From the NCBI RefSeq assembly GCF_000282215.1, contig NZ_AKJS01000070.1, positions 62,001 to 126,000 on the forward strand: a stretch of 64,000 bases of DNA. The letters run 5' to 3'. The position numbers and the translations under genes were made by a program. This document shows, piece after piece, positions 43,953 through 52,491 of the stretch. Position 1 is the first letter of the stretch. Each line of letters begins with the position of its first letter. The DNA is from Pseudomonas sp. GM21 (GTDB lineage Bacteria; Pseudomonadota; Gammaproteobacteria; Pseudomonadales; Pseudomonadaceae). A model generated the notes under the pieces. That model saw nothing but the letters and a program-made list of their open reading frames with translations, was not told the origin of the DNA and searched no databases.

Positions 43953-44065
43953 TACAACAGCAGGATCAAGCATTGTGCTCCGGTGCTTGTAGCTTGCTGC
44001 TACGGGCCTTTATGTAGGCCACGTTTGACCCCGAGTCGTCTCCCCACTTCTCGGGGTTTCTTTTT
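43953..44065 (+). ncRNA. Candidate small RNA with terminator
   Basis: There is no ORF in this spacer, but three hairpins follow in order on the plus strand: GTAGC/GCTAC (43989-44003), GGCCT/AGGCC (44005-44020), and CCCCGAG/CTCGGGG (44029-44056) followed by TTTCTTTTT. A TACAAC -10-like hexamer at 43953-43958 would start a transcript near 43965, giving about 100 nt. The layout is that of a small regulatory RNA; it could instead be just the DUF3509 terminator region. I cannot name it. Confidence 0.45.
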
Positions 44066-44103
44066 GCCTGCGATTGGCCGTAACGCAGAATCAGCGCTTG
44101 AGC

Positions 44104-45303
44104 TTAGATAGCCCCATCTTTGCGCAATTGTGCAATTTGCAGCGCGTCATAGCCAAGTTCCTGGAGCACTTGTGCGTTGTGCTCACCGAGTTGCGGCCCG
44201 ACCCATTCTGAAGTGCCAGGTGTTTCAGAGAGTTTCGGCACAATACCCGGCATCTTGAAATCCTTGCCATCCGGAAGCTTGGCCTGCAGGAACATTTCCC
44301 GGGCCAGGTACTGCGGATCGCTGAACATGTCTTCGGCGCTGAAGATCCGGCTGGCCGGGACGTCCGCTTGATTCAGCCGTTCGATGACCGTGTCCAGTGG
44401 CAGCGAATTGACCCAGCGGTCGATCACCCCATAAATCTCGTCGCGACGGCCATCACGCCCGTCATTGCTGGCCAGCACTGGGTCATTGGCCAGGTCGTCG
44501 CGGCCGATGATCAGCATGAAACGTTTGAAAATCGCATCGCCATTGGCGCCGATCTGCACATGTTTGCCGTCGGCGCTGGTGTGGATCGAGGAGGGCGTGA
44601 TGCCCGGCATGATGTTGCCAGTGCGCTCGCGAATGAATCCAAACACATCGAACTCCGGCACCATGCTTTCCATCATCGCGAAGATTGCTTCGTACAGCGC
44701 CACGTCGACCACTTGGCCGAGACCGCCGTTCACTTCGCGATGACGCAGGGCCATCAGTGCGCCGATCACACCCCAGAGTGCCGCAATCGAGTCGCCGATG
44801 GAAATTCCGGTGCGCACCGGTGGCCGGTCCTCGAACCCGGTGATGTAGCGCAGGCCACCCATGGATTCACCGACCGCGCCAAAACCGGGTTGATCTTTCA
44901 TCGGCCCGGTCTGACCGAAACCGGAGAGGCGCACCATCACCAGCTTCGGGTTCAATGCATGCAGGACTTCCCAGCCCAGGCCGAGCTTTTCCAGGACGCC
45001 AGGGCGAAAGTTCTCGATCAGGATGTCCGCTTCGCTGAGCAGCTTTTTCAGAATCGCCAGGCCGTCGGGGTGTTTCAGGTTCAGGGTCAGGGACTTTTTG
45101 TTACGCGCCTGAACGAACCACCACAGCGAGGTGCCTTCGTACAGCTTTCGCCATTTGCGCAACGGATCGCCACCGTCGGGGGATTCGATCTTGATCACTT
45201 CGGCGCCAAACTCACCGCAAATGCGCGAGGCAAACGGCCCGGCGATCAGGGTACCCAATTCAATGACTTTCAGACCTGAGAGTGGTTTTCCGGAGAGCGG
45301 CAT
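44104..45303 (-). CDS. CaiB/BaiF family III CoA-transferase
   Basis: 399 residues. Family III CoA-transferases move CoA between organic acids through an aspartyl thioester intermediate. The N-terminal motif LKVIELGTLIAGPFASRI and GAEVIKIESPDGGDPLRKW are typical, and the catalytic Asp is in RTGISIGDSIAALWGV. The FGFIRERTGNIMPGITPSS region fits the succinyl/glutaryl-CoA-type subgroup. The substrate cannot be fixed; in pseudomonads a similar gene accompanies glutaryl-CoA dehydrogenase, which is not next to it here. Convergent with the sRNA region. Confidence 0.9.
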   Translation of the reverse strand: MPLSGKPLSGLKVIELGTLIAGPFASRICGEFGAEVIKIESPDGGDPLRKWRKLYEGTSLWWFVQARNKKSLTLNLKHPDGLAILKKLLSEADILIENFRPGVLEKLGLGWEVLHALNPKLVMVRLSGFGQTGPMKDQPGFGAVGESMGGLRYITGFEDRPPVRTGISIGDSIAALWGVIGALMALRHREVNGGLGQVVDVALYEAIFAMMESMVPEFDVFGFIRERTGNIMPGITPSSIHTSADGKHVQIGANGDAIFKRFMLIIGRDDLANDPVLASNDGRDGRRDEIYGVIDRWVNSLPLDTVIERLNQADVPASRIFSAEDMFSDPQYLAREMFLQAKLPDGKDFKMPGIVPKLSETPGTSEWVGPQLGEHNAQVLQELGYDALQIAQLRKDGAI

Positions 45304-45450
45304 GCGGGATCCTGTAGGACAAAGGCTGGGCGAATACGCCGTTTTAACATAGCCGAACGTCAGACGAGCAAGCAGAATCGCCTTCAGTTCGATGATTACC
45401 TACAGCATCGGTTAGACTTGCCGCCTTTCCTCGTATCAAGAAGCCCGTTC

Positions 45451-45993
45451 ATGGCCCAGCCGTCCACGACCTACAAGTTTGAACTGAACCTCACCGACCT
45501 CGACCGCAGCGTTTACGAGACCGTGAAGCAGACCATCGCCCGTCACCCTTCGGAAACCGAAGAACGCATGACCGTGCGGCTGCTGGCCTACGCCTTCTGG
45601 TACAACGAGCAGCTGTCATTCGGCCGTGGTCTGTCGGACGTGGATGAACCCGCCTTGTGGGAAAAGAGCCTGGACGACCGCGTCCTGCACTGGATCGAAG
45701 TCGGCCAGCCAGACGCCGATCGCCTGACCTGGTGCTCGCGTCGCACCGAACGCACCAGCCTGCTGGCTTACGGCAGCTTGCGCGTCTGGGAAACCAAAGT
45801 GATCCCGGCCATCAAAAACCTGAAAAACGTGCACATTGCTGCCGTGCCGCAGGAAGTGCTGGAAACCCTGGCCAAAGACATGCCACGGGTAATCAAGTGG
45901 GACGTGATGATCAGTGAAGGGACGATTTTCGTCACCGACGATCGTGGTCAGCACGAAGTCCAGTTGCAATGGTTGAGCGGCGAACGCGGCTGA
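45451..45993 (+). CDS. yaeQ: YaeQ family protein
   Basis: 180 residues from ATG 45451 (MAQPSTTYKFELNLTDLDRS). The family pattern is clear: VYETVKQTIARHPSETEERM, AYAFWYNEQLSFGRGLSD, EPALWEKSLDDRVLHWIEVG. YaeQ proteins have a PD-(D/E)xK nuclease-like fold. No activity is firmly known; E. coli and Salmonella homologues were studied as RfaH-suppressors. It is upstream of recJ, as in other pseudomonads. Confidence 0.93.
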   Translation: MAQPSTTYKFELNLTDLDRSVYETVKQTIARHPSETEERMTVRLLAYAFWYNEQLSFGRGLSDVDEPALWEKSLDDRVLHWIEVGQPDADRLTWCSRRTERTSLLAYGSLRVWETKVIPAIKNLKNVHIAAVPQEVLETLAKDMPRVIKWDVMISEGTIFVTDDRGQHEVQLQWLSGERG

Positions 45994-46059
45994 TCAATCG
46001 CTGCAGTCCCGTTTCACTCGGTTTTATCCAACGTATTCAAGAGAAGCACCTGTCACCCC

Positions 46060-47769
46060 ATGCGCATCGAACCTCGCCTGTTGCCCGACACCCTGCCATT
46101 TCTCGGTGATCTGCCGCCGCTGCTGACCCGCCTGTACGCGGCGCGGGGCGTGCTGACCGAGGCGGAACTGGACAAGAGCCTGGCGCGGCTGATTCCGTTT
46201 CAGCAGCTCAAGGGCATTGAAGCCGCCGTGGATTTGCTGGTGACGGCGCTGGAGCAGCGCCAGCGCATTCTGATCGTCGGCGACTTTGACGCCGATGGTG
46301 CGACGGCCAGTACCGTGGGCGTATTGGGTTTGCGCCTGCTGGGCGCGGCTCACGTCGATTATCTGGTGCCGAACCGGTTTGAGTACGGCTACGGCCTGAC
46401 GCCTGAAATCGTCGAAGTGGCCTTGACCCGCACGCCGCAATTGCTGATCACCGTGGACAACGGCATCTCCAGTGTCGAAGGCGTGGCGGCGGCGAAAAAG
46501 GCCGGCCTCAACGTGTTGGTCACCGACCACCACTTGCCCGGCGATGAATTGCCGCTGGCCGATGCCATCGTCAATCCAAACCAGCCAGGGTGCGACTTCC
46601 CGAGCAAGGCGCTGGCCGGCGTCGGGGTGATTTTCTATGTGCTGATGGCCCTTCGCGCCCGACTGCGCAGCCTCGGCTGGTACGAAAGCAAGCCGCAACC
46701 GAACATCGGCGAGTTGCTGGATCTGGTCGCGCTGGGCAGTGTTGCAGATGTGGTGCCGCTGGATGCCAACAACCGGATTCTGGTGCACCAGGGCCTGGAG
46801 CGGATTCGCGCCGGACGTGCCCGGCCGGGAATCAAGGCCATCCTTGAAGTGGCCAAGCGTGATCATGCCCGTATCACTTCCACGGATTTGGGCTTCATTG
46901 TCGGCCCGCGCCTGAACGCAGCAGGGCGCCTGGACGACATGAGCCTGGGCATCGAGTGCCTGCTCACCGACGACACGGGGATGGCGCGGGAAATGGCCGT
47001 GCAACTCGACGGCATGAACCAGGACCGCAAATCCATCGAGCAGGGCATGCAGCGTGAAGCGCTGGCGCAACTGAAGGATTTGCCGGTCGAGTCGATGCCG
47101 TTCGGTTTGTGCCTGTTTGATCCCGAGTGGCACCAGGGTGTCATCGGTATCCTCGCTTCGCGTATGAAAGAGCGCTATTTCCGTCCGACCATCGCCTTTG
47201 CCGATGCCGGCGATGGTTTGCTCAAGGGCTCGGGGCGTTCGGTACAGGGTTTCCACATTCGCGACGCGTTGAGCGTGGTGGCGGCGCAGCATCCCAACCT
47301 GATCAGCAAATACGGCGGCCACGCCATGGCGGCTGGCTTGACTCTGCCGGAAGCGAATTTTCCGCTGTTCGCCGAGGCCTTCGACGCGGAAGTGCGCCGG
47401 CAATTGCGCGAAGAAGACCTGACCGGGCGCCTGCTGTCGGACGGCACGCTGGCGGTCGAAGAGTTCCACCTCGAACTGGCCCGCGCCCTGCGTCATGCCG
47501 GTCCATGGGGGCAGCACTTTCCCGAGCCGTTGTTCCATGGCGTGTTCCAGTTGGTCGAGCAGCGTGTCGTCGGCGAACGTCACCTGAAAGTGGTGCTAAA
47601 AAGCGAATGCGGTTCGGTGAAACTAGACGGTATCGCCTTCGGCATCGACCGCGAAATCTGGCCGAACCCGACCATCAAGTGGGTGGAACTGGCCTACAAA
47701 CTCGACCTCAACGAGTTTCGCGGTAACGAAACCGTGCAGCTAATGATTGCCCACATCGAACCGCGATAG
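46060..47769 (+). CDS. recJ: Single-stranded-DNA-specific exonuclease RecJ
   Basis: 569 residues, normal. A 5'-3' ssDNA exonuclease in RecFOR recombination, mismatch and base-excision repair. DHH motifs: GDFDADGATAS near 73-83 and VTDHHLPGDELP near 155. The DHHA1 domain has the GRSVQGFHIRDAL and YGGHAMAAGLTL motifs. An OB-fold C-terminus ends KLDLNEFRGNETVQLMIAHI. The start is MRIEPRLLPDTLP; the ribosome binding site is weak. Confidence 0.97.
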   Translation: MRIEPRLLPDTLPFLGDLPPLLTRLYAARGVLTEAELDKSLARLIPFQQLKGIEAAVDLLVTALEQRQRILIVGDFDADGATASTVGVLGLRLLGAAHVDYLVPNRFEYGYGLTPEIVEVALTRTPQLLITVDNGISSVEGVAAAKKAGLNVLVTDHHLPGDELPLADAIVNPNQPGCDFPSKALAGVGVIFYVLMALRARLRSLGWYESKPQPNIGELLDLVALGSVADVVPLDANNRILVHQGLERIRAGRARPGIKAILEVAKRDHARITSTDLGFIVGPRLNAAGRLDDMSLGIECLLTDDTGMAREMAVQLDGMNQDRKSIEQGMQREALAQLKDLPVESMPFGLCLFDPEWHQGVIGILASRMKERYFRPTIAFADAGDGLLKGSGRSVQGFHIRDALSVVAAQHPNLISKYGGHAMAAGLTLPEANFPLFAEAFDAEVRRQLREEDLTGRLLSDGTLAVEEFHLELARALRHAGPWGQHFPEPLFHGVFQLVEQRVVGERHLKVVLKSECGSVKLDGIAFGIDREIWPNPTIKWVELAYKLDLNEFRGNETVQLMIAHIEPR

Positions 47770-47969
47770 CGATCTCCCTGACGCCAAATATCCCAGGAAC
47801 CCTCCCTCATCTCCCCGATGTCGACTAGGCTCTAATCACTGCTTGATTATCCTTGTGACGTCTTGTCGAATTTTTTGCCCGCGGGGGCGGGTGCTGCGTC
47901 TTTTTCCTGTCACTCGTCGACTTTTCAAACAGAACCCTGGAGCCTGCCCACTGATACGAGAGGTGACCC

Positions 47970-49076
47970 ATGAGTCTGCTGCTTGAACCCTATACCCTGC
48001 GTCAATTGACCCTGCTCAACCGTATCGCGGTTTCCCCAATGTGCCAGTACTCCAGCGTCGATGGGCTGGCCAATGACTGGCACCTCGTTCACCTCGGCAG
48101 TCGCGCGGTCGGCGGCGCCGGCCTGGTGTTTACCGAAGCCACGGCAGTCACCGCCGACGGGCGCATCACCGCCCAGGACCTCGGCCTGTGGAACGACGAA
48201 CAGATCGAACCCCTGCAACGCATTACGCGCTTTATCGCTGCACAGGGCGCCGTGGCCGGTATCCAGTTGGCACATGCCGGGCGTAAAGCCAGCACCCATC
48301 GGCCGTGGCTCGGCAACCATGGCAGCGTCAAACCCGAAGACGGCGGCTGGGTGCCGGTGGGCCCGTCGACGATTGCCTTTGACCCGCAGCACACTCATCC
48401 ACGGCAACTCGATGAAAGCGAGATCGCCGAGGTCGTTCAGGCCTTTGTTGATTCGGCCAAGCGCGCACTGACAGCCGGTTTCAAAGTGGTCGAAATACAC
48501 GCCGCCCACGGTTACCTGTTGCATCAATTTCTATCACCGCTGAGCAATCAGCGACGCGATCAATATGGCGGTTCGTTCGAGAATCGCATTCGGCTGGTGC
48601 TGCAAGTCACCGAAGCGGTGCGTGCGGTGTGGCCTGAAGAGCTGCCGCTGTTCGTGCGGGTGTCGGCTACCGATTGGGTGGAAGACGGCTGGAACCCGGA
48701 CGAAACCGTTGAGCTGGCGCGACGCCTCCAGGCGTTGGGCGTGGACCTGATCGACGTTTCGTCAGGCGGTACGGCGGCCAATGCCGAAATTCCGACAGGC
48801 CCCGGTTATCAAACCCGCTTCGCCGAGCGCGTGCGCAAGGAGTCGGGGATTGCCACAGGCACGGTCGGCATGATTACCGAACCGGCCCAGGCCGAGCATA
48901 TCTTGCGCACGTGCCAGGCGGACATCATCTTCCTGGCGCGGGAACTGTTGCGTGATCCGTATTGGCCGCTGCATGCCGATGATGATCTGGGAGGGCGCAA
49001 GGCGATCTGGCCGGCGCAGTACCAGCGGGCGACGCACCGGGAACAGCCGATTCATGAGTCGGATTTGCGTGACTGA
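47970..49076 (+). CDS. Old Yellow Enzyme family NADH:flavin oxidoreductase (YqjM/XenA-like)
   Basis: 368 residues with a good GAGAGGTGA site. An FMN TIM-barrel ene-reductase that reduces activated C=C bonds and, in XenA-type members, nitro-compounds with NAD(P)H. Motifs: SPMCQYSS at about 22-29 (the YqjM-class active-site Cys), HAGRKAS, the substrate-binding HAAHGYLLHQFLSP (His pair), RRDQYGGSFENR. The family length and C-terminus (ATHREQP) fit. A terminator follows. The neighbour order recJ-OYE is conserved in Pseudomonas. Confidence 0.93.
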   Translation: MSLLLEPYTLRQLTLLNRIAVSPMCQYSSVDGLANDWHLVHLGSRAVGGAGLVFTEATAVTADGRITAQDLGLWNDEQIEPLQRITRFIAAQGAVAGIQLAHAGRKASTHRPWLGNHGSVKPEDGGWVPVGPSTIAFDPQHTHPRQLDESEIAEVVQAFVDSAKRALTAGFKVVEIHAAHGYLLHQFLSPLSNQRRDQYGGSFENRIRLVLQVTEAVRAVWPEELPLFVRVSATDWVEDGWNPDETVELARRLQALGVDLIDVSSGGTAANAEIPTGPGYQTRFAERVRKESGIATGTVGMITEPAQAEHILRTCQADIIFLARELLRDPYWPLHADDDLGGRKAIWPAQYQRATHREQPIHESDLRD

Positions 49077-49093
49077 GTGAGGCTCTGAAAACA

Positions 49094-49124
49094 AAAAGCC
49101 CCGATCGTTGTGATCGGGGCTTTT
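49094..49124 (+). terminator. Terminator after the OYE gene
   Basis: AAAAGCCCCGATC (49094-49106) / GATCGGGGCTTTT (49112-49124), 5-nt loop; a perfect 13-bp stem. Confidence 0.9.
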
Positions 49125-49159
49125 GTGATTTTTGGCCGGTATTTTTGTAATACTGGACC

Positions 49160-49264
49160 GGCCCCATCGCCAGCAGGCTAGCTCCCACAGTTGATCTTTG
49201 TCATACACAAAATCTGTGTCTTATGGCGATCCACTGTGGGAGCTAGCCTGCTGGCGAAGGGGCC
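49160..49264. repeat. REP doublet, variant arm with CTAGCCTGCTGGCGA
   Basis: GGCCCCATCGCCAGCAGGCT with AGCTCCCACAG at about 49160-49190 faces CTGTGGGAGCTAGCCTGCTG with GCGAAGGGGCC to 49264. This is a third REP arm type in the window, between convergent OYE and opgD genes. Confidence 0.85.
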
Positions 49265-49285
49265 AGCCCAGGCACCCAATGACTA

Positions 49286-50911
49286 TCAGGTGTACTTACG
49301 CTTGTCCGGCGCCGGCGGGAAGTACTGGTACAACCAGGTCTCGCTCAGCGTCCGGTCATTGGTCCGAATGAACAACCTCAGCTCCACCGGCTCGACGCTA
49401 TCATTGGTCGGGAACCAGTCAAAGGTAATGCGGTAACCCTTGATGTCATCCAGCACCAACACGTTGAAGTCCTTCACCTGTCCGTTGGAGCACGTCACCA
49501 CCGGCTCAATCCCGGCACCTTCCGGTAAGCGATCCAGACCACCACCGGTGAAGTCCACCGCAAAGCGCCGTGCCCAGACTTCCGGGTAATGCTCGCCCGG
49601 CGCCCATCCTTCGGTGAAGCCGCCCATGCCCGAACGGGTCGCGTTGACCCGCGCCAGCGGCGTGCCGACTGGTGGCAGCGCGCTCCAGTAGAGCTTGTAG
49701 CCGTAATTCAGGGAATCCCCGGCCAGCACCGGTTTTTTCGGGGTCCAGAATGCGACGATGTTATCCAGCGTCTCGCCGGTTGTAGGAATTTCCAGCAGAT
49801 CGATAGAGCCTTCGCCCCACGCGGTTGTAGGTTCTACCCACAGGCTCGGGCGCTTGCTGTACCAGTCGACAGTGTCCTGATAGCTGGCGAACTCATGGTC
49901 GGTCTGGACCAGGCCGAAACCCTTTGGATCGGTGTCGGCGAAGGCATTGAATTGCAGGGTCGCCGGGTTGTTCAGCGGGCGGCAGATCCATTCACCGTTA
50001 CCGCGCCACATCGCCAGACGATCCGAATCGTGGATCTGCGGGTGAATGGTGTCGCACATGCGCCGCTCATGGGTACCGCAGCTGAACATGCTGGTCATCG
50101 GCGCGATGCCCAATTGCTCTATGGCGGTACGCGCGTTGATATGGGCATCGACACCCATGACAACCTGGTTGGCCTGGCAATCGATGTCGAAGCGGTAAGC
50201 GCCGGTGGCACTCGGCGAATCCAGCAGGGCATAGACCACAAAGCGGGTGCTGTCCTTGTCCGGTGTCTCGAACCAGAACTTGGTGAAGTCTGGAAACTCC
50301 TCGCGCTTCTTGCCGTACGTATCAATCGCCAGCCCGCGTGCCGACAGCCCGTATTGCCCGGTGTTATCCACCGCACGGAAATAACTGGCGCCGAGGAAGG
50401 ACAACACATCGTGCCGGTCCAGCTCCGGGGCCTTGAACAACTTGAACCCGGAAAATCCAAGATCACCCGCGAGCTGCTTGGTGTCGACCGTGGTTCTTTC
50501 ATAGTTGAACAGGGAAGGGCGGAAATGCACCTCCCGCGCCTGACGCGTCTTGGGATTGACGCTGTACATGCGCACCGGCTGCTTGAACCCCATGCCGACG
50601 TGGAAAAACTGCACGTCCAGCTGACCGTTCAAATCCTTCCACAGCGAGTGATTCGCATCGTAGCGGATGGCGTTGAAATTCTGCGGCGTCATGGTCGCCA
50701 GCGTCGGCGGCAGCACCTGTTTGGTGTCCTGATAGCGGTTGCCGGCGAGTTGCCTGGCTTGAATCTTCAGCGCTTCAAAATCGAACGCCTGGGCCTCGCC
50801 ATCCGCAGTATCGTTGCCCGCCCAGGCACGGGCGGCCAGCAGGCCGGTGGCCGACAAACCGGTGTAGGCCGCAATAGCCATGGACGCTTTGAGCAAATTC
50901 CTGCGATGCAT
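49286..50911 (-). CDS. opgD: Glucan biosynthesis protein D
   Basis: 541 residues from ATG 50911 ([19 protein letters not shown]). This start yields a twin-arginine signal (RRNLLK then a hydrophobic stretch ending near ARAWA), as expected for OpgD; a longer frame from 51001 would bury it. It shapes periplasmic glucans made by OpgGH, used in osmotic adaptation. The MdoG/OpgD fold is seen in [45 protein letters not shown] and [10 protein letters not shown] single-gene unit. Confidence 0.95.
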   Translation of the reverse strand: MHRRNLLKASMAIAAYTGLSATGLLAARAWAGNDTADGEAQAFDFEALKIQARQLAGNRYQDTKQVLPPTLATMTPQNFNAIRYDANHSLWKDLNGQLDVQFFHVGMGFKQPVRMYSVNPKTRQAREVHFRPSLFNYERTTVDTKQLAGDLGFSGFKLFKAPELDRHDVLSFLGASYFRAVDNTGQYGLSARGLAIDTYGKKREEFPDFTKFWFETPDKDSTRFVVYALLDSPSATGAYRFDIDCQANQVVMGVDAHINARTAIEQLGIAPMTSMFSCGTHERRMCDTIHPQIHDSDRLAMWRGNGEWICRPLNNPATLQFNAFADTDPKGFGLVQTDHEFASYQDTVDWYSKRPSLWVEPTTAWGEGSIDLLEIPTTGETLDNIVAFWTPKKPVLAGDSLNYGYKLYWSALPPVGTPLARVNATRSGMGGFTEGWAPGEHYPEVWARRFAVDFTGGGLDRLPEGAGIEPVVTCSNGQVKDFNVLVLDDIKGYRITFDWFPTNDSVEPVELRLFIRTNDRTLSETWLYQYFPPAPDKRKYT

Positions 50912-51258
50912 AAGTACAACCTGTCGTGAGCAATCCCGCGCCGTTCCTGGCACGTGCTGGATCAAAAATAACGGTTCGGACATGCCTTCGACCAAACGCA
51001 ACGGACTTTAAAGAGATGCCAATTAGCTTAAACCGTTCGGTTGCTGACAAAAAATGATTGGTAGCACTTTGGCAGTGCGGCAATGAAACAAGACATTTCG
51101 GTTAATTTTTCCGACAGTACTTTCTGATTTATAGGGCATTTCTGCTTTTTTTGACTAATTACTCTAAAAACCGCTTTTCAGCGCGCGGATAGTTTCTATC
51201 CTGTGCTCATGACCGGCTTCTGCCCTTAAGGCCGGCGACAAACAAAAAGGAGAGGGCG
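50912..51258. other. Spacer between opgD and the small basic gene
   Basis: About 350 bases without a gene. The opgD leader occupies the left part. The part from about 51050 is AT-rich and holds presumed promoters for both directions; no clear hexamer pair stood out. A strong AAAAAGGAG site lies at its right end. Confidence 0.4.
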
Positions 51259-51489
51259 ATGCGGTTTTTGAAGTTTTCTCGAACGTATAAAAGGACATCG
51301 TCGATGACGAAAGTACAAGGCATCACCGAAATGTTAGGCCTCTTACCTTGCCTGGCAAGCGGCCGGCGAAGGCGCCGACTCAATCCAGACGAAATGAAGT
51401 TGTTGGAAAGGTATCGAGAGCTGTCGGAGAGCGACCGGATTGCGATGCGGTATCTGGTGGATGCGATGCGCAGTGTTTCGCGGTTTTGA
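51259..51489 (+). CDS. Small basic protein of unknown function
   Basis: 76 residues, excellent AAAAAGGAGAGGGCG before ATG 51259; a second ATG at 51304 (MTKVQGITEMLGLL) is possible. A basic stretch SGRRRRRLNPDEMKLLERYR is followed by LSESDRIAMRYLVDAM, a helix of the kind found at the end of small XRE-type repressors (LLxxYRxLSExDRxxLxxL). There is no HTH itself. It may be a small regulator-like or modulator protein; no function is assigned. Confidence 0.65.
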   Translation: MRFLKFSRTYKRTSSMTKVQGITEMLGLLPCLASGRRRRRLNPDEMKLLERYRELSESDRIAMRYLVDAMRSVSRF

Positions 51490-51613
51490 GGGTTTGAGAT
51501 CAAGTCTTGTTGGAAAGCCGGGGGCGGACTGTGAAGTCTGCCCCTTTTTCATCTTTTACCCTGCCTTCAACTGCAAGTGCCCATGATCTTGAATGGTAAA
51601 TGCTGCTGAGGGA

Positions 51614-51991
51614 TTAGCGGTGTGGCGTAGCTTTCGGCAATTCCAGGTTATCCAGCATCCGGTTCACCGCCAGTTCGGCCAGCATGACGATCTGCTGGAT
51701 CGCCATGGCGGTGTTGCGATGCGGGCCTTCCAGATAAGCGGCGAAGTTGCTGGCCATCACACTGGCCTGGGCCAGCGATTCGCAGGTGTGGGCCAACAGG
51801 TCTTCGTCTTTGAGATCCGGTGCGAGCATGAACATCGTGCTGGGTTTGCGGGTGGGCGGTGATTTGAGCGCGGCCGGATTGAGGTAGTGATTCAACGCGC
51901 GTTCGGCGGCGTCGTGGAATTTTTTGGAATCGACGGATTCGTAGGGGGAAACGTCGTCGGTTTCGGGGGGATTTGGTGTTTCCTTGATCAT
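51614..51991 (-). CDS. DUF6124-type small Pseudomonas protein
   Basis: 125 residues from ATG 51991 (MIKETPNPPETDDVSPYESV), with GGAGC 7 nt upstream. The frame is open another 78 codons, but those lie in a structured leader. Acidic N-terminus; SKKFHDAAERALNHYLNP then a helical C-terminal half (LLAHTCESLAQASVMASNFA, MAIQQIVMLAELAVNRML). This layout matches the small DUF3077/DUF6124 proteins common in P. fluorescens. Function unknown. Confidence 0.8.
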   Translation of the reverse strand: MIKETPNPPETDDVSPYESVDSKKFHDAAERALNHYLNPAALKSPPTRKPSTMFMLAPDLKDEDLLAHTCESLAQASVMASNFAAYLEGPHRNTAMAIQQIVMLAELAVNRMLDNLELPKATPHR

Positions 51992-52204
51992 GGTGAAGCT
52001 CCATTCGAAGGTAGAGAGTTCGCCACGACTGCGACCAAGCAGTTGGGTGGCAAACCGTACGCGGGTTGGTCGACCAGGGAATGGAACCCGGCAGGGCCGA
52101 AGCCCTCCCACGCACAGCTCGCCATGAAGCAAGCACGAAAAGTGCGCCATTCTAAACCTGGGCGACCAAACCCGGTCGCTGAATTTGCAGCGACGGGCAA
52201 AGCC
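51992..52204 (-). promoter_or_regulatory. Structured leader and operator-like promoter of the DUF6124 gene
   Basis: On the minus strand a GCGACC-N6-GGTCGC palindrome (52179-52162) sits at the -35 position of a TAGAAT -10 (52154-52149), so transcription would start near 52142, some 150 nt before the gene. Within the leader AGGGC-TTCG-GCCCT (52106-52093) forms a UUCG-capped hairpin. A longer arm, TTTGCCAC with GTGGCGAA, brackets the sequence just before the gene. This looks like a folded 5' UTR, not coding sequence. Confidence 0.55.
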
Positions 52205-52314
52205 TAGCTCTTGGCCTTCTGACACAACAACCGACAGTACCTGTCGGAATCCTCCTCAAAAATCGCCACGGCTGTAGGACATCCACCGAATTTTCAGGCC
52301 GACCTCGATCAAAT

Positions 52315-52404
52315 TGTGGGAGCGAGCCTGCTCGCGAAGGCTGTTTAACATTCAACATGAATGGTGGCTGGCACACCGCTTTCGCGAGCAGGCTCGCTCC
52401 CACA
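52315..52404. repeat. REPIN-type inverted repeat (copy 3)
   Basis: TGTGGGAGCGAGCCTGCTCG with CGAA at 52315 and its complement TTCGCGAGCAGGCTCGCTCC with CACA ending at 52404. The centre contains TTTAACATTCAACATGAATG, the same core as copies 1, 2 and 4. Lies in the 500-bp spacer between the DUF6124 gene and gcd. Confidence 0.9.
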
Positions 52405-52438
52405 GTTTGTTCAGTGGCGTGGCGAAGATCGCGGGCAC

Positions 52439-52471
52439 AAAAAAGGCGACCCCCTCATGGGAGTCGCCTTT
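52439..52471 (-). terminator. Terminator of gcd
   Basis: On the minus strand AAAGGCGAC-N12-GTCGCCTTT plus a CCC/GGG upper stem, followed by six T (52444-52439). It ends 21 nt beyond the gcd stop. Confidence 0.85.
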
Positions 52472-52491
52472 CCATTAACCGCCGCTAAAAC

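Noticed and set aside
46024-47583. A 519-codon open frame antisense to recJ
   Set aside because: Shadow of recJ; composition is not protein-like.
47770-47969. A prfB-type programmed frameshift gene after recJ, as in E. coli
   Set aside because: The next gene is an Old Yellow Enzyme; the spacer has no release-factor sequence, and recJ-OYE is the known Pseudomonas order.
51992-52225. N-terminal 78-codon extension of the DUF6124 gene
   Set aside because: Overlaps a promoter-like palindrome and hairpin leader; the ATG at 51991 has a good ribosome binding site and starts a typical family N-terminus.
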